Source of the DNA: Ferruginibacter lapsinanis
GTDB lineage: Bacteria > Bacteroidota > Bacteroidia > Chitinophagales > Chitinophagaceae
Length of the DNA stretch: 64,000 nucleotides
Direction: 5' to 3'
Assembly (NCBI RefSeq): GCF_020783315.1
Contig: NZ_CP086063.1
Coordinates: forward strand, 310,001 to 374,000
A model generated the notes under the pieces. It was not told the DNA's origin. It was given only the letters and a program-made list of their open reading frames with translations, and searched no databases. A program made the position numbers and the translations under genes. Shown piece after piece: positions 50,280-60,295 of the stretch; within the stretch, counting starts at the first letter, position 1, and each line of letters starts with the position of its first letter.

Positions 50280-51452
50280 TTAAGATGAAGATGCCCTCTT
50301 CAATTTCACTGTTCCAAATTTATTTTTTACATCATCAATTGCTTTATATAGATCAGATTTACGTTCGGCATCATTAAATAAGTTTGTTTGTACAGCATCG
50401 TTCGTCAACTCACTTAATCTTACACCTAACAATCGGATAGGTTTCCCTTTTTTGTATAATTGGTGAAACAACTCCTTAGCCACAGGTATAATTTCATCAT
50501 CGACACAGGTATACGGCACCGTTGTTTGCCGTGAGGTAGTTTCAAAATCAGGATAACGGATCTTCACTGCTATACAACCAGCCACCTTTCCCTCCTGTCT
50601 TAATTCAAAAGCAATTTTTTCAGTTTGCCTTACCAGTTCACTCAATACCAAAGCTATATCTGTAAGATTGTCAAAAAAAGTATTTTCTGTAGAAATAGAT
50701 TTTGCTTCATGGTATTGTGAAACCTCTCTTGAATGAATACCAAAACTTTTCTGCCATAGATCTCCACCCCATTTGCCTAATCGCTCTTCCAATTCTTCTT
50801 TTGTTCTGCTACTTATATCGGCAATGGTCTTAATGCCCATTGCTTTCAGTACTTCATAGGTGTGCCCACCAACTCCAGGAATTTTATTTACTGCCAAAGG
50901 TGCTAAAAATTCTTTCTCTTTTCCAAAAGGGACCTGTAAATATCCATTGGGCTTAGCCTCATCGGTAGCGATCTTAGCAACCATCTTATTACTGGCCATA
51001 CCAAAAGAAATAGGTAGCCGGGTTTCATCAATAATTTGCTGACGCAGATCAATGGTCCATTGTAATGGATTAAAGAACTTATCCATACCTGTTAGGTCAA
51101 GATAAAATTCATCAATACTTGCTTTTTCAAACAAGGGAGCCCGGGATGCAATGATCTGTGTGACCCACCTGCTGTATTTGCTGTATTCTCCTCTTGTTCC
51201 TTTTATAAACAATCCATGCGGACATAACTGAAAAGCCTTATTACCGGGCATACCACTATGCACACCAAATTTTCTGGCTTCGTAACTGCACGTAGTTACT
51301 ATCCCTCTTTCTTTTGAGCCTAGTATTACCGGCTTCCCTTTTAACTCGGGATTGAGCAATACTTCCACGGCTACAAAAAAAGAATCGAGATCAAAATGTG
51401 CTATGATGCGTTGGGGATCGTTCACACTGCAAAATACTAAATTTTTGAGCAA
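50280..51452 (-). CDS. dinB: DNA polymerase IV, Y family
   Basis: Error-prone translesion polymerase. The 390 residues contain the palm motif FDLDSFFVAVEVL with the first catalytic Asp, SYEARKFGVHSGMP, and the second catalytic SIDEFYLDLTGMD, then a helix-hairpin-helix (INKIPGVGGHTYEVLKAMG). The C-terminal tail is not a clear beta-clamp motif; VQTNLF could be one. No SOS-box is visible. Confidence 0.93.
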   Translation of the reverse strand: MLKNLVFCSVNDPQRIIAHFDLDSFFVAVEVLLNPELKGKPVILGSKERGIVTTCSYEARKFGVHSGMPGNKAFQLCPHGLFIKGTRGEYSKYSRWVTQIIASRAPLFEKASIDEFYLDLTGMDKFFNPLQWTIDLRQQIIDETRLPISFGMASNKMVAKIATDEAKPNGYLQVPFGKEKEFLAPLAVNKIPGVGGHTYEVLKAMGIKTIADISSRTKEELEERLGKWGGDLWQKSFGIHSREVSQYHEAKSISTENTFFDNLTDIALVLSELVRQTEKIAFELRQEGKVAGCIAVKIRYPDFETTSRQTTVPYTCVDDEIIPVAKELFHQLYKKGKPIRLLGVRLSELTNDAVQTNLFNDAERKSDLYKAIDDVKNKFGTVKLKRASSS

Positions 51453-51493
51453 TTTGCAATTGAAAATTGAACGCTGAAAATTTTAAATGCATG

Positions 51494-52009
51494 TTATTGG
51501 TAGATATCTAACAAGCCATCCGGTAGTGTTACAAAAACTTTCCTGTTTTTATGGTCTACTTTTTCTAAGGAGTCTTCGTGAATTGGGATAAGTGCTTCTT
51601 TACCATTCAATAAGATCGCACAAAGTATCTGGTGGGGCTGTTCTATCACTTCAATGATCTCTCCGAGGTCTTTTCCATCACTCACTAAATTAAAGCCCAC
51701 CATAAAGATCGGTGAGGCTTTAGCTGCGAATCTTTTAAAATCATCTTCAAGTAGCCATACTTCTTTGGGAGTAAGTTTACGGGCTACTTCTTTAGTATCA
51801 ATACCTTCTACTTTAACGTAAATTTCTGTATCATTCTTTATAGATGTTGATTGAATAAAATAGGGCATGAAATTATCTTTTCCTTCTTCGATGAAAAAAG
51901 TTTCTAAGCCTTTTAAAGATGTTTTTTGACCAAGACTATGCTGCAAAACTAATTCGCCTTTCAGTCCAAAACTTGCTGCCAGCTTTCCTATCTTAAAATA
52001 TTCATTCAT
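51494..52009 (-). CDS. rimM: 16S rRNA processing protein RimM
   Basis: Assists 30S maturation and binds S19. The 171 residues contain YFKIGKLAASFGLKGELVLQ and the C-terminal PRC-barrel part with LIPIHEDSLEKVDHKNRKVFV. It is downstream of rpsP, the usual order, but 200 bp away with a terminator between, so it may have its own promoter. Confidence 0.93.
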   Translation of the reverse strand: MNEYFKIGKLAASFGLKGELVLQHSLGQKTSLKGLETFFIEEGKDNFMPYFIQSTSIKNDTEIYVKVEGIDTKEVARKLTPKEVWLLEDDFKRFAAKASPIFMVGFNLVSDGKDLGEIIEVIEQPHQILCAILLNGKEALIPIHEDSLEKVDHKNRKVFVTLPDGLLDIYQ

Positions 52010-52154
52010 CCTGCAAAGTTAGTTTTTAGTTTCTAGTTCTTAATTGTCTGAACTATGATTAATATACGCTTAGATAAAAGTTCAATAAAGATAAAATGTA
52101 CAAGAGTGCGACGCCAATGAAGTTCAATAATAGTACTTCTGTTTAGTACATAAA

Positions 52155-52183
52155 TAAAAAAAGTCCCGTAACAAAACGGGACT
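52155..52183 (-). terminator. Terminator after rpsP
   Basis: AGTCCCGT-N6-ACGGGACT followed on the minus strand by a T-run; it lies between rpsP and rimM. Confidence 0.85.
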
Positions 52184-52209
52184 CAAAGAATTTAAGAACA
52201 AAAGCAATC

Positions 52210-52692
52210 TTATTCTTCTGTTTTAGGTTCTTCAGTTGCAGGCGCTTCTTCTGTTGCCTGAACAGCTACAGGAGCTTCAGCTACTTTTTTTACTACAGGT
52301 CTGTTACGACTCTCCATACGTGCTTTTTTATGAGCACCCTGGCGACGGGCAACATTAGAATCATGTTCTGCTGTCCAGCTGGTAAATTTTTGCATTGCAA
52401 CCGCTTCATCAAATAAGCCTAAGCTAACACCACGAAGTAAATGTTTCAAGAACAATACACCTTTGAAAGAAAGGATACGACGTACAGTGTCAGTAGGCTG
52501 AGCACCTTTGTGTAACCAGTCTAATGCCTTTTGACGATCGATCTGCACAGTTGCAGGAACAGTCAAAGGATTGTAGGTTCCAAGTTTTTGAATGAATTTA
52601 CCGTCACGAGGCGCTCTGCCGTCCGCAACTACGATGAAGTAGAATGGTCTTTTCTTAGAACCATGTCTTTGTAGTCTCATTTTTACAGCCAT
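52210..52692 (-). CDS. rpsP: 30S ribosomal protein S16 with C-terminal extension
   Basis: Structural protein of the small subunit. Residues 1-80 are canonical ([32 protein letters not shown]). At 160 residues it is about 80 longer than in E. coli, with a basic part followed by an Ala/Glu/Pro-rich tail, an extension found in Bacteroidota. A -7-like element (TACCTTCG at 52765-52758 on the minus strand) precedes it. Confidence 0.95.
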   Translation of the reverse strand: MAVKMRLQRHGSKKRPFYFIVVADGRAPRDGKFIQKLGTYNPLTVPATVQIDRQKALDWLHKGAQPTDTVRRILSFKGVLFLKHLLRGVSLGLFDEAVAMQKFTSWTAEHDSNVARRQGAHKKARMESRNRPVVKKVAEAPVAVQATEEAPATEEPKTEE

Positions 52693-52854
52693 AAAAAATA
52701 GAAATTTTTTTGGGTTGTTAATTAATAGGGTTTCTAAATCTCCTTAAAAAAGGATAGCGAAGGTACTATTCCGGCCACTAATATCCAAATTTTATAAACA
52801 GTTTTGTTTGTCAACACATGCAAAATAAAATGCATGTAATTAATACCGAAGAGA

Positions 52855-53607
52855 TTACCTCACAACATCAAATCTTTGTTGTACGTATTCCCAGTTCAAT
52901 ATTTTCCAGAAATTATCGATATACTCTGCTCTGCGGTTGCGATATTTAAGATAATAGGCATGTTCCCATACATCTAATCCAAACAATGGGAAGCCTCTAT
53001 TTTCGGCAATATCCATCAATGTATTATCCTGATTGGGGGTAGAGCATATCATCAATTGTTTCTTTTCTGTGTATATGAGCCAGGCCCAACCACTTCCAAA
53101 CCTACTTTTTGCAGCTTCATTAAAAGCTTTCTGCAAACTTACTAACGAACCAAAATCTCTTTCGATAACACTTAACAAAGCTCCTTTAGGGGCAGTAGTG
53201 GTGTTTGACGAAAGCAATTTCCAGAAAAGCTCGTGATTATAATGCCCTCCGGCATTGTTTCGCATTTTGATAGAATATTTGGATATTTTTTGCAACACAT
53301 CTTCTAATGGCTTTCCTGTATCCACGCTTTCGTCTTTAGCAGCATCATTCAAATTTTTTGCATACGCGGCTGCATGCTTGTTGTAGTGAATGTCCATCGT
53401 CTCCGTATCGATCCACGGCTCCAATGCATTGTATGCATACGGTAAAGGTGTTTGCGAAAAACCTGTTTTTATCCCTGAGGTTCCGGTAATAGTTTTTGGA
53501 GCGGCACAGGAGGACAAAAATGTACCAAGTCCTTGTGTGGCTATCACTGCAGCTAAACCTGCTTTGGCTGATTTGCTGATAAATTTTCTTCTTGATGAGG
53601 GTTCCAT
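52855..53607 (-). CDS. sodA: Fe/Mn superoxide dismutase with Tat-type lipoprotein signal
   Basis: Converts superoxide to peroxide. The catalytic domain (residues about 50-250) has metal ligands in MDIHYNKHAAAY, NNAGGHYNHELFW and LDVWEHAYYLKY (D and H). Unusually, the N-terminus has SRRKFISKSAKAGLAA, a twin-arginine motif, followed by a lipobox-like FLSSC. So it is probably an exported lipoprotein that keeps superoxide out of the envelope, while most enzymes of this type are cytoplasmic. Metal choice cannot be read with certainty. Confidence 0.9.
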   Translation of the reverse strand: MEPSSRRKFISKSAKAGLAAVIATQGLGTFLSSCAAPKTITGTSGIKTGFSQTPLPYAYNALEPWIDTETMDIHYNKHAAAYAKNLNDAAKDESVDTGKPLEDVLQKISKYSIKMRNNAGGHYNHELFWKLLSSNTTTAPKGALLSVIERDFGSLVSLQKAFNEAAKSRFGSGWAWLIYTEKKQLMICSTPNQDNTLMDIAENRGFPLFGLDVWEHAYYLKYRNRRAEYIDNFWKILNWEYVQQRFDVVR

Positions 53608-53640
53608 ATGAAATTGTTTTACGACAGTAAATGTAGTAAA

Positions 53641-55092
53641 CTATTTTTTGGACTTTACAACATTAACAGTTGACCGGGCAAATTTTTGTAATCTTTTATA
53701 TGATCTGTGATAAAACTCTTTATTGAATAACTGAGAATCATGCATGGCTTTGTATGTAAGGAAAAAACCAACAGGTGTCAATACAATAACGGGCAACCAG
53801 GTTCCTACTACCAACGGCACTATCCCATCTCTAGCAAATTTTTCGCCAAACATATTGAGTAAGTGAAAGATGAGGAAAAAAATAATGGCTACCACCATTG
53901 GCATACCAAAACCTCCTTTACGAATAATAGACCCCAGCGGAGCGCCGATAAAAAACAATACCAGGCAAGCCAGTGATATGGAGAATTTATGATGCCATTC
54001 AATATTACTGATACGTATTTCTTTTTGGTAATTCTCTAATTCCGATCCACTGAATTGTATGACATTTTTTAAATTCTCAACTATTCTAAACGCTTCTTCT
54101 TCCACCTGCGTTTTTACTGAATCAGGAAACAATACTGATGTTCTTTTTGCATCTGCTTTGGTCACTGCAATTGCTTTATACTTCCATAAAGAATCGGATG
54201 AATTTGTAAAAGGCAACTCTCGGTTGATATTCTTTTTTATGAAATTATCTATACTATCAGCATTCCTCGATAATGATGCTATCAATATATTTATCTTAGG
54301 AATACTCATAGCTCTGCTATCATTCTTAAAAGTGCTATCCGGTGTAGTTGCTAATTTCAACGATTCAATATCTATCAATTTTTTATACTCTTTAAATCCT
54401 AATGCAATAAATTCTGTAGCCGTATCCATTAAGGACCCACGTTCCTGGTAACGAAATCCATTTTGTAAAGTGAACTCCAGGTATTTTTCATTATCGGATA
54501 ATTGCATGATCCCTTTTTCGGCAATGATACAATTGTCTTGTAAAGAATTCCCTTGCTCATAAATGATCACTTTACGAATGGTTTTTCCATCGGGATCCTT
54601 TTTTGCCACCTTTATTGCATAGCCGGGTATTGCCGTATAGAATGTACCTTCTTTTAAATCTAATGCCGGTTTTTTATATAATATGCCTGAGTATAATGCC
54701 TTGAATTTTAAATTGGCATTGGGAATAACATAATTGGCAAAGTAAAAAGTGATAAGACAAAGTAAAACGGCCACCCACATCAAAGGACGCATAAATCTCA
54801 GCAAGGAAATACCTGAAGCTTTAATAGCAACCAGCTCAAATTTTTCTCCCAAATTACCAAAGGTCATTATAGAAGAGATCAATATAGCTATCGGCATTAC
54901 CAATATCAGTAATGAGGCACTTGCATACCACAAAAATTTGCAGACTGTGATAAAATCAAGCCCTTTCCCTACCAGATCATCAATATACTTCCACAAACTC
55001 TGCATCATCAAAACAAAATACGCAATGAAGAACGTTGCAGAGAACGGTCCTATAAATGATCGAAGAATAAGCCTGTCTAGTTTTTTTATCAT
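53641..55092 (-). CDS. LptF/LptG-family permease
   Basis: Inner-membrane subunit of the lipopolysaccharide export ABC system (YjgP/YjgQ). The 483 residues have three helices at each end, MIKKLDRLILRSFIGPFSATFFIAYFVLMM and the C-terminal group, flanking a large periplasmic part (about 120-340) that carries a beta-jellyroll. The motif LVMPIAILISSIMTFGNLGEKFEL is the family signature. The paralogue and LptB are not in the window. Confidence 0.88.
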   Translation of the reverse strand: MIKKLDRLILRSFIGPFSATFFIAYFVLMMQSLWKYIDDLVGKGLDFITVCKFLWYASASLLILVMPIAILISSIMTFGNLGEKFELVAIKASGISLLRFMRPLMWVAVLLCLITFYFANYVIPNANLKFKALYSGILYKKPALDLKEGTFYTAIPGYAIKVAKKDPDGKTIRKVIIYEQGNSLQDNCIIAEKGIMQLSDNEKYLEFTLQNGFRYQERGSLMDTATEFIALGFKEYKKLIDIESLKLATTPDSTFKNDSRAMSIPKINILIASLSRNADSIDNFIKKNINRELPFTNSSDSLWKYKAIAVTKADAKRTSVLFPDSVKTQVEEEAFRIVENLKNVIQFSGSELENYQKEIRISNIEWHHKFSISLACLVLFFIGAPLGSIIRKGGFGMPMVVAIIFFLIFHLLNMFGEKFARDGIVPLVVGTWLPVIVLTPVGFFLTYKAMHDSQLFNKEFYHRSYKRLQKFARSTVNVVKSKK

Positions 55093-55141
55093 AACATACC
55101 ATCCATAAACAGTTGTATGGATTTATTTATTACTTTTCAAG

Positions 55142-55750
55142 ATGATTGAAAACACAAAAATAACTCTTTCTGCCAAGGAACTCGAACTGGTTTGTAATAC
55201 TGACTGGATATTAACCAAACACAATATCATCAATAAGATATATTTATTATTTGGAAATGCCGCAGTTGATATGCAACAAACCGTAAATAAGTGTTTTTTA
55301 TCAGATGAAATTAAGCAGACCACACCAAAAATATCCAAAGGGGAGAACTACCAATTGTTACCTTATGTAATGCTCGACTATCCTCGTTTATTCAATAAGA
55401 AAAACATAATGGCCATCAGAACTTTTTTTTGGTGGGGAGACTCTATCAGTATTCATCTTTTATTATCGGGAGATCATAAAACCAACACAATTGAAAAAAT
55501 AAAAAGCGTTTATACTTCACTTCAACATAATGATTACTCAATATGTATAGCTGATACACCATGGCTACATCATTTTGAAGCCGATAATTATATATTGATT
55601 AAAGATATGCCGGCAAATACTTTTTGGGATACCCTCCAGAATAACTCATTTATAAAGATCGGGAAAAAAATCAGCCTCACCCGATTGGGTGAGGCTGATG
55701 CATTTATTAATAATACCTTTAAGGAAATGATAAACCTGCTTGAAAACTAG
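55142..55750 (+). CDS. Conserved hypothetical protein
   Basis: The 202-residue protein has no signal or membrane helix and no motif that I recognise. The middle part is aromatic-rich (YPRLFNKKNIMAIRTFFWWGD), while the rest is of mixed alpha/beta type. It is divergent from the LptF/G gene and overlaps the 3' end of the START-like gene by 4 bp on the opposite strand. Function unknown. Confidence 0.55.
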   Translation: MIENTKITLSAKELELVCNTDWILTKHNIINKIYLLFGNAAVDMQQTVNKCFLSDEIKQTTPKISKGENYQLLPYVMLDYPRLFNKKNIMAIRTFFWWGDSISIHLLLSGDHKTNTIEKIKSVYTSLQHNDYSICIADTPWLHHFEADNYILIKDMPANTFWDTLQNNSFIKIGKKISLTRLGEADAFINNTFKEMINLLEN

Positions 55751-56127
55751 TTACCCAACCGATGAAAAAGATCTTTCACCTGGTATTCCCATAACTGGCT
55801 TTGGTCTTTTATTTCTTTTTTATCTGCAAAATCTTTTATGATCAAAATAGTTTGATTGGTTACTTCAGATTTATCTATGCTGAATTCAAAATATTCATCT
55901 TTAGCATTATGTAACCAACGAAAACGAACAAATTTATCCTGTTCTGTTTCCAATAACTCTGCTTTTTCATCATCCCCATTCCATGAAAAACTGAATACCC
56001 CGTCTCTCTCATCTACTTTGTCGGCAAACCATTCCTGTAATCCTGCCGGTGTACGTAAAAAATCATAGAGTATCCCCGGAGAACATCTTACCGGATATTC
56101 TAACGTATATAAAACTTTCTTGCTCAT
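55747..56127 (-). CDS. START-like/AHSA1-type domain protein
   Basis: 126 residues of SRPBCC fold: YTLEYPVRCSPGILYDFLRTPAGLQEWFADKV at the start and the closing helix WEYQVKDLFHRLG fit the START-like domain proteins of Bacteroidota. Such proteins bind a hydrophobic ligand; the ligand is unknown. Convergent with the hypothetical gene at 55142. Confidence 0.8.
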   Translation of the reverse strand: MSKKVLYTLEYPVRCSPGILYDFLRTPAGLQEWFADKVDERDGVFSFSWNGDDEKAELLETEQDKFVRFRWLHNAKDEYFEFSIDKSEVTNQTILIIKDFADKKEIKDQSQLWEYQVKDLFHRLGN

Positions 56128-56224
56128 CCCAATTATTTAATTCTGTCTTGAATGATGCAATAATAACAAAATAAACGAGCCAACAAAACATTTTCTCAAC
56201 TATTTTTTGTTAACTCTTGGCTGA

Positions 56225-56256
56225 TTTAGCTTAAAATGAGGCGGAATCTAGCTTTG
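56225..56256 (+). promoter_or_regulatory. Promoter of the primary sigma gene
   Basis: TTTA (56225-56228), 20 bp, then TAGCTTTG (56249-56256), matching TTTG-N20-TAnnTTTG closely. The leader would be about 115 nt. Confidence 0.5.
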
Positions 56257-56379
56257 CCACCACTGTACAAAAAAATTATTTTTTGGAAACATATCGTAAA
56301 TGCATTAAATTACGTTTAATAATCTTAACACTACATTAACCCTTTCCTAACCACACCTAAAACCTAAAGGCTTATGAGT

Positions 56380-57249
56380 ATGCGTCAACTCAAAATCACG
56401 AAGTCAATTACTAATCGTGAAAGCCAAAGCTTAGAGAAGTACCTTCAAGAGATAGGAAAAGTTGAATTAATTTCTCCTGAGGAGGAAGTTAAATTGGCAA
56501 TCCGAATTAAACAAGGCGATCAATGTGCACTGGATAAGCTAACAAAGGCTAACCTGCGATTTGTAGTTTCTGTAGCAAAACAATACCAAAACCAAGGACT
56601 TACGCTATCCGACCTCATTAACGAAGGAAATCTCGGACTAATTAAGGCAGCCCAGCGCTTTGACGAAACCAGGGGCTTTAAATTTATATCCTATGCCGTT
56701 TGGTGGATACGCCAGAGTATCTTACAGGCATTGGCAGAACAATCAAGAATAGTGCGTTTACCACTCAATAAAGTAGGGCTAACCAATCGCATCAGCAAAG
56801 CTTTTTCTCAATTAGAACAAGAATATGAGAGAGAGCCTACAGCCGAAGAATTGGCTACGCTTCTTGAAATAGATACTGAAGAAGTGGCCGCCACCCTTGG
56901 TGCCGCCGCCAGACATGTTAGTATGGACCAGCCGTTTTCTGAAGGTGAAGACGGCTCATTAATTGATGTTTTGGTTAACCCTAATGCAGACAGTACTGAT
57001 ATGGAAATGACCTTTAAGGCCTCATTAAAAACAGAAATAGACAGGTCTTTAAGTACCCTTACAGACAGGCAGAAGGATGTGATCAGGTTTTTCTTTGGAA
57101 TTGGCGTAGATCATCCACTTAGTTTGGAAGATATTGGCGAACATTTTCACCTTACCAGGGAAAGAGTTAGACAAATTAAAGATAAGGCTATCACCAAATT
57201 AAGATCTACTTCCAGATGTAAATTGTTACGTACTTATCTCGGTGCTTAA
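56380..57249 (+). CDS. rpoD: Primary sigma factor, Bacteroidota type
   Basis: Housekeeping sigma-70 of the RNA polymerase. The start is the ATG at 56380 ([22 protein letters not shown]), the standard Bacteroidota start; the ATG two codons earlier is less likely. Region 2 has [36 protein letters not shown] and region 4 has [23 protein letters not shown]. There is no region 1.1, as usual in this phylum. It recognises TAnnTTTG promoters such as those described in this window. Confidence 0.95.
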   Translation: MRQLKITKSITNRESQSLEKYLQEIGKVELISPEEEVKLAIRIKQGDQCALDKLTKANLRFVVSVAKQYQNQGLTLSDLINEGNLGLIKAAQRFDETRGFKFISYAVWWIRQSILQALAEQSRIVRLPLNKVGLTNRISKAFSQLEQEYEREPTAEELATLLEIDTEEVAATLGAAARHVSMDQPFSEGEDGSLIDVLVNPNADSTDMEMTFKASLKTEIDRSLSTLTDRQKDVIRFFFGIGVDHPLSLEDIGEHFHLTRERVRQIKDKAITKLRSTSRCKLLRTYLGA

Positions 57250-57277
57250 AGATTTCATACATTTGCAAACTTTTTAT

Positions 57278-57304
57278 AGTGAACTTTTTAGTTCACTTTT
57301 TTTA
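57278..57304 (+). terminator. Terminator after rpoD
   Basis: AGTGAAC-N6-GTTCACT then a T-run. Confidence 0.88.
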
Positions 57305-57330
57305 TGGAAATTATTAAATAAGTAGTCAAA

Positions 57331-58650
57331 ATGTTCAATTCGTTAAGTGAAAAATTAGAAAGTGCCTTTAAAAATATTAAAGGCCAGGGACGTATCAGCG
57401 AACTTAATATTGCTAATACGGTAAAGGATATACGCAGAGCATTGGTAGATGCCGATGTGAATTATAAGATCGCCAAGGAATTTACCGACAAAGTAAAAGA
57501 AACTGCTTTAGGTTCAAAGGTATTGTTATCTGTGAACCCCGGGCAGCAAATGGTAAAGATCGTTCAGGATGAATTGACTCAATTAATGGGTGGAAAAGAG
57601 AGTGATTTTGTTATTACAGGAAACCCCGCCATTATTTTAGTAGCAGGGCTGCAAGGTAGTGGTAAAACCACTTTCAGTGGTAAGCTGGCTAATTATCTGA
57701 AAACAAAAAAAGGAAAATCACCTTTATTGGTAGCTGGAGATATTTACCGTCCTGCGGCGATAGATCAGTTGGAAGTATTAGGCGGACAAATTGGCGTGGA
57801 CGTATTCAGTGAAAGAGAAAATAAAGATGCCGTTAGCATTGTGCAAAATGCCATCAAAGAAGCTAAAGCAAAAAATAAAAATGTTATCATCATTGATACT
57901 GCCGGACGTCTTGCAGTAGATGAAGTGATGATGACGGAAGTTGCTAATATAAAAGCAGCTGTAAATCCTCAGGAAATATTATTTGTTGTGGATAGTATGA
58001 CCGGACAGGATGCTGTAAACACGGCTGCTGCTTTTAATGAAAGGCTTGATTTTAGTGGCGTTGTACTGACCAAATTAGATGGTGATACCAGAGGTGGTGC
58101 GGCATTATCCATTAAATACACGGTAAATAAACCGATAAAATTTGCCAGCAGCGGTGAAAAAATGGAAACGCTGGATGTGTTCTATCCTGAAAGGATGGCG
58201 CAACGTATTTTGGGGATGGGGGATATCGTCAGTTTGGTTGAAAAAGCACAGGAACAATTCAATGAGGCAGAAGCGGCCAAGCTGGAAAAAAAGATCAGAA
58301 AAAATCAGTTTGATTTCGAAGATTTTAAAACACAGCTACAGCAGATAAAAAAAATGGGTAATCTAAAAGACCTGATGGCCATGATCCCCGGCATTGGCAA
58401 ACAAATAAAAGACATTGATATTAAAGATGATGCCTTTAAAGGTATCGAAGCAATGATCAATTCAATGACATTAGAAGAGAGAAGAAACCCAGATATTATT
58501 ACTCCCAGCAGAAAAACAAGAATCGCTAAAGGTGCCGGGAAAGACATTGTAGAACTGAATCAGTTTTTAAAACAGTTTGAACAAATGAAAGGCATGATGA
58601 AAATGATGAACAAAATGCCAATGGGGAAAATGCCGGGTATGGGACGTTAA
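57331..58650 (+). CDS. ffh: Signal recognition particle protein Ffh
   Basis: GTPase that targets membrane proteins with SRP RNA. The 439 residues carry the N domain, the G domain with VAGLQGSGKTTFSGKLA, DTAGRL and TKLDGDTRGG, and the methionine-rich M domain (from about 300) ending MMNKMPMGKMPGMG. Length is usual. Own transcription unit, flanked by terminators. Confidence 0.96.
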   Translation: MFNSLSEKLESAFKNIKGQGRISELNIANTVKDIRRALVDADVNYKIAKEFTDKVKETALGSKVLLSVNPGQQMVKIVQDELTQLMGGKESDFVITGNPAIILVAGLQGSGKTTFSGKLANYLKTKKGKSPLLVAGDIYRPAAIDQLEVLGGQIGVDVFSERENKDAVSIVQNAIKEAKAKNKNVIIIDTAGRLAVDEVMMTEVANIKAAVNPQEILFVVDSMTGQDAVNTAAAFNERLDFSGVVLTKLDGDTRGGAALSIKYTVNKPIKFASSGEKMETLDVFYPERMAQRILGMGDIVSLVEKAQEQFNEAEAAKLEKKIRKNQFDFEDFKTQLQQIKKMGNLKDLMAMIPGIGKQIKDIDIKDDAFKGIEAMINSMTLEERRNPDIITPSRKTRIAKGAGKDIVELNQFLKQFEQMKGMMKMMNKMPMGKMPGMGR

Positions 58651-58684
58651 TACTTCTGCTATTTCAATTTACTATAAAATAGAC

Positions 58685-58738
58685 TCAGCCTTTGTTTAGC
58701 GTCATTATACACATAATGTAATGCTAAACAAAGGCTGA
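58685..58738. repeat. 54-bp near-perfect hairpin after ffh
   Basis: Perfect 16-bp outer arms (58685-58700 and 58723-58738) with an inner palindrome CATTAT-ACAC-ATAATG. No T-run follows on either strand, so it is not a standard terminator. It may be a repeat element relic or an RNA-stabilising hairpin. Confidence 0.7.
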
Positions 58739-58878
58739 TAGTTTGACAAGAATCTTATCTTACATATATACGTTCATTTCAAGGAAATATTGCCGTGGTT
58801 GTAAAATAAATCACAAAAAATCTTATTAAAAACTTTAGTAAGAAAACGCTTACATTCGTTACTCTAAATTATTTCACT

Positions 58879-60249
58879 ATGCAGATCTGGAAAGAATATC
58901 AAGACAAGAATAAAGACCGCTTTTTAAATGAATTACTGGACTTACTTCGTATCCCAAGCATTAGTGCAAAGGGAGAGCATAAAGCTGACATGATCAAATG
59001 TGCTGAGGCTTTTAAACAACGTTTGCTTGAAGCGGGTGCAGACAAAGTTGAGATCTACCCTACCGCAGGCCACCCGATCGTGTACGGAGAAAAGATCATA
59101 GACCCAAGTAAGCCAACTGTATTGGTTTATGGGCATTATGATGTGCAACCTGCAGAACCACTTGATCTTTGGAAAAGCGGGCCATTTGATCCTGTAATTG
59201 TAGATGGAAAAATATTTGCAAGGGGTAGTTGCGATGACAAAGGGCAGGTGTATATGCATGTTAAAGCTTTGGAAACTTTAGTTAAAACAAATACACTTGA
59301 AAGCAATATCAAGTTTTGTATCGAAGGTGAAGAAGAGATCGGATCTCCTAACCTGGGGGTATTTGTTGCCGCACATAAAGAGCTATTAAAAGCTGATGTG
59401 ATTTTGATTAGCGATACCGCAATGATCAGTTTAGATACACCCAGCATTGATATCGGTGTAAGGGGTCTGAGCTACATTGAAGTGGAAGTAACAGGCCCAA
59501 ACAGAGATCTGCATAGTGGCGTATATGGAGGTGCTGTTGCAAACCCTATTACTATCTTAGCAAAGATGATCGCAAGCTGTCATGATGAAAATAATCATAT
59601 CACTATTCCTGGTTTTTATGATGATGTAGTAATAGCTACTGATGAGGAAAGAAAATTAATGGCTGCAGCTCCATTTGATGAAAAAGAATATAAAGATGAT
59701 CTAGGCATAAAAGAATTGTGGGGTGAAAAAGGATTTACCACCAATGAAAGAACCGGCATAAGACCTACGCTCGAGTTAAATGGCATCTGGGGCGGTTACC
59801 AGGGTGAAGGAGCAAAAACTGTTTTACCAAGTAAAGCATTTGCAAAAATTTCAGCCCGATTGGTTCCCAATCAATCATCTGTAAAGATCACAGAAAAACT
59901 GTTGAACCACTTTAAATTAATTGCTCCTGCAGGCGTTACCGTTAGTGCATTCGAACATCATGGAGGAGAAGCTTACATGACCCCCATTGACAGCATAGCA
60001 TATCAGGCTGCAGCAAAAGCAATTGAAACAACCTTTAATAAAAAACCTATTCCTGTTCGTGGAGGCGGAAGTATTCCTATCTGTGCATTATTTGAAAAAG
60101 AATTAGGTGTTAAGATCGTATTCATGGGCTTTGGATTGGATAGCGATAACTTGCATAGTCCGAACGAAAAATTCAACCTGGAAAATTTTTATAAAGGCAT
60201 AGAAACGATCCCATTTTTTCACAAAAACTTTTGTGAATTAAGTAAATAA
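58879..60249 (+). CDS. M20-family dipeptidase
   Basis: A cytoplasmic zinc peptidase of 456 residues. Metal-site motifs are LVYGHYDVQPAEPLDLW, RGSCDDKGQVYMH, EGEEEIGSPNLG and the C-terminal LHSPNEKF with histidine. The dimerisation lid domain (about 190-350) contains LHSGVYGGAVANP. Typical substrates of the family are dipeptides; carnosinase-like and succinyl-diaminopimelate desuccinylases are relatives. Single gene with a bidirectional terminator behind. Confidence 0.9.
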   Translation: MQIWKEYQDKNKDRFLNELLDLLRIPSISAKGEHKADMIKCAEAFKQRLLEAGADKVEIYPTAGHPIVYGEKIIDPSKPTVLVYGHYDVQPAEPLDLWKSGPFDPVIVDGKIFARGSCDDKGQVYMHVKALETLVKTNTLESNIKFCIEGEEEIGSPNLGVFVAAHKELLKADVILISDTAMISLDTPSIDIGVRGLSYIEVEVTGPNRDLHSGVYGGAVANPITILAKMIASCHDENNHITIPGFYDDVVIATDEERKLMAAAPFDEKEYKDDLGIKELWGEKGFTTNERTGIRPTLELNGIWGGYQGEGAKTVLPSKAFAKISARLVPNQSSVKITEKLLNHFKLIAPAGVTVSAFEHHGGEAYMTPIDSIAYQAAAKAIETTFNKKPIPVRGGGSIPICALFEKELGVKIVFMGFGLDSDNLHSPNEKFNLENFYKGIETIPFFHKNFCELSK

Positions 60250-60251
60250 AA

Positions 60252-60282
60252 AAAAGCGGTTCCAAATGGAACCGCTTTTACT
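60252..60282. terminator. Bidirectional terminator between dipeptidase and T9SS protein
   Basis: AAAAGCGGTTCC-AAAT-GGAACCGCTTTT with A and T runs on both sides, between two convergent genes. Confidence 0.9.
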
Positions 60283-60295
60283 ATACCCTAAAACC

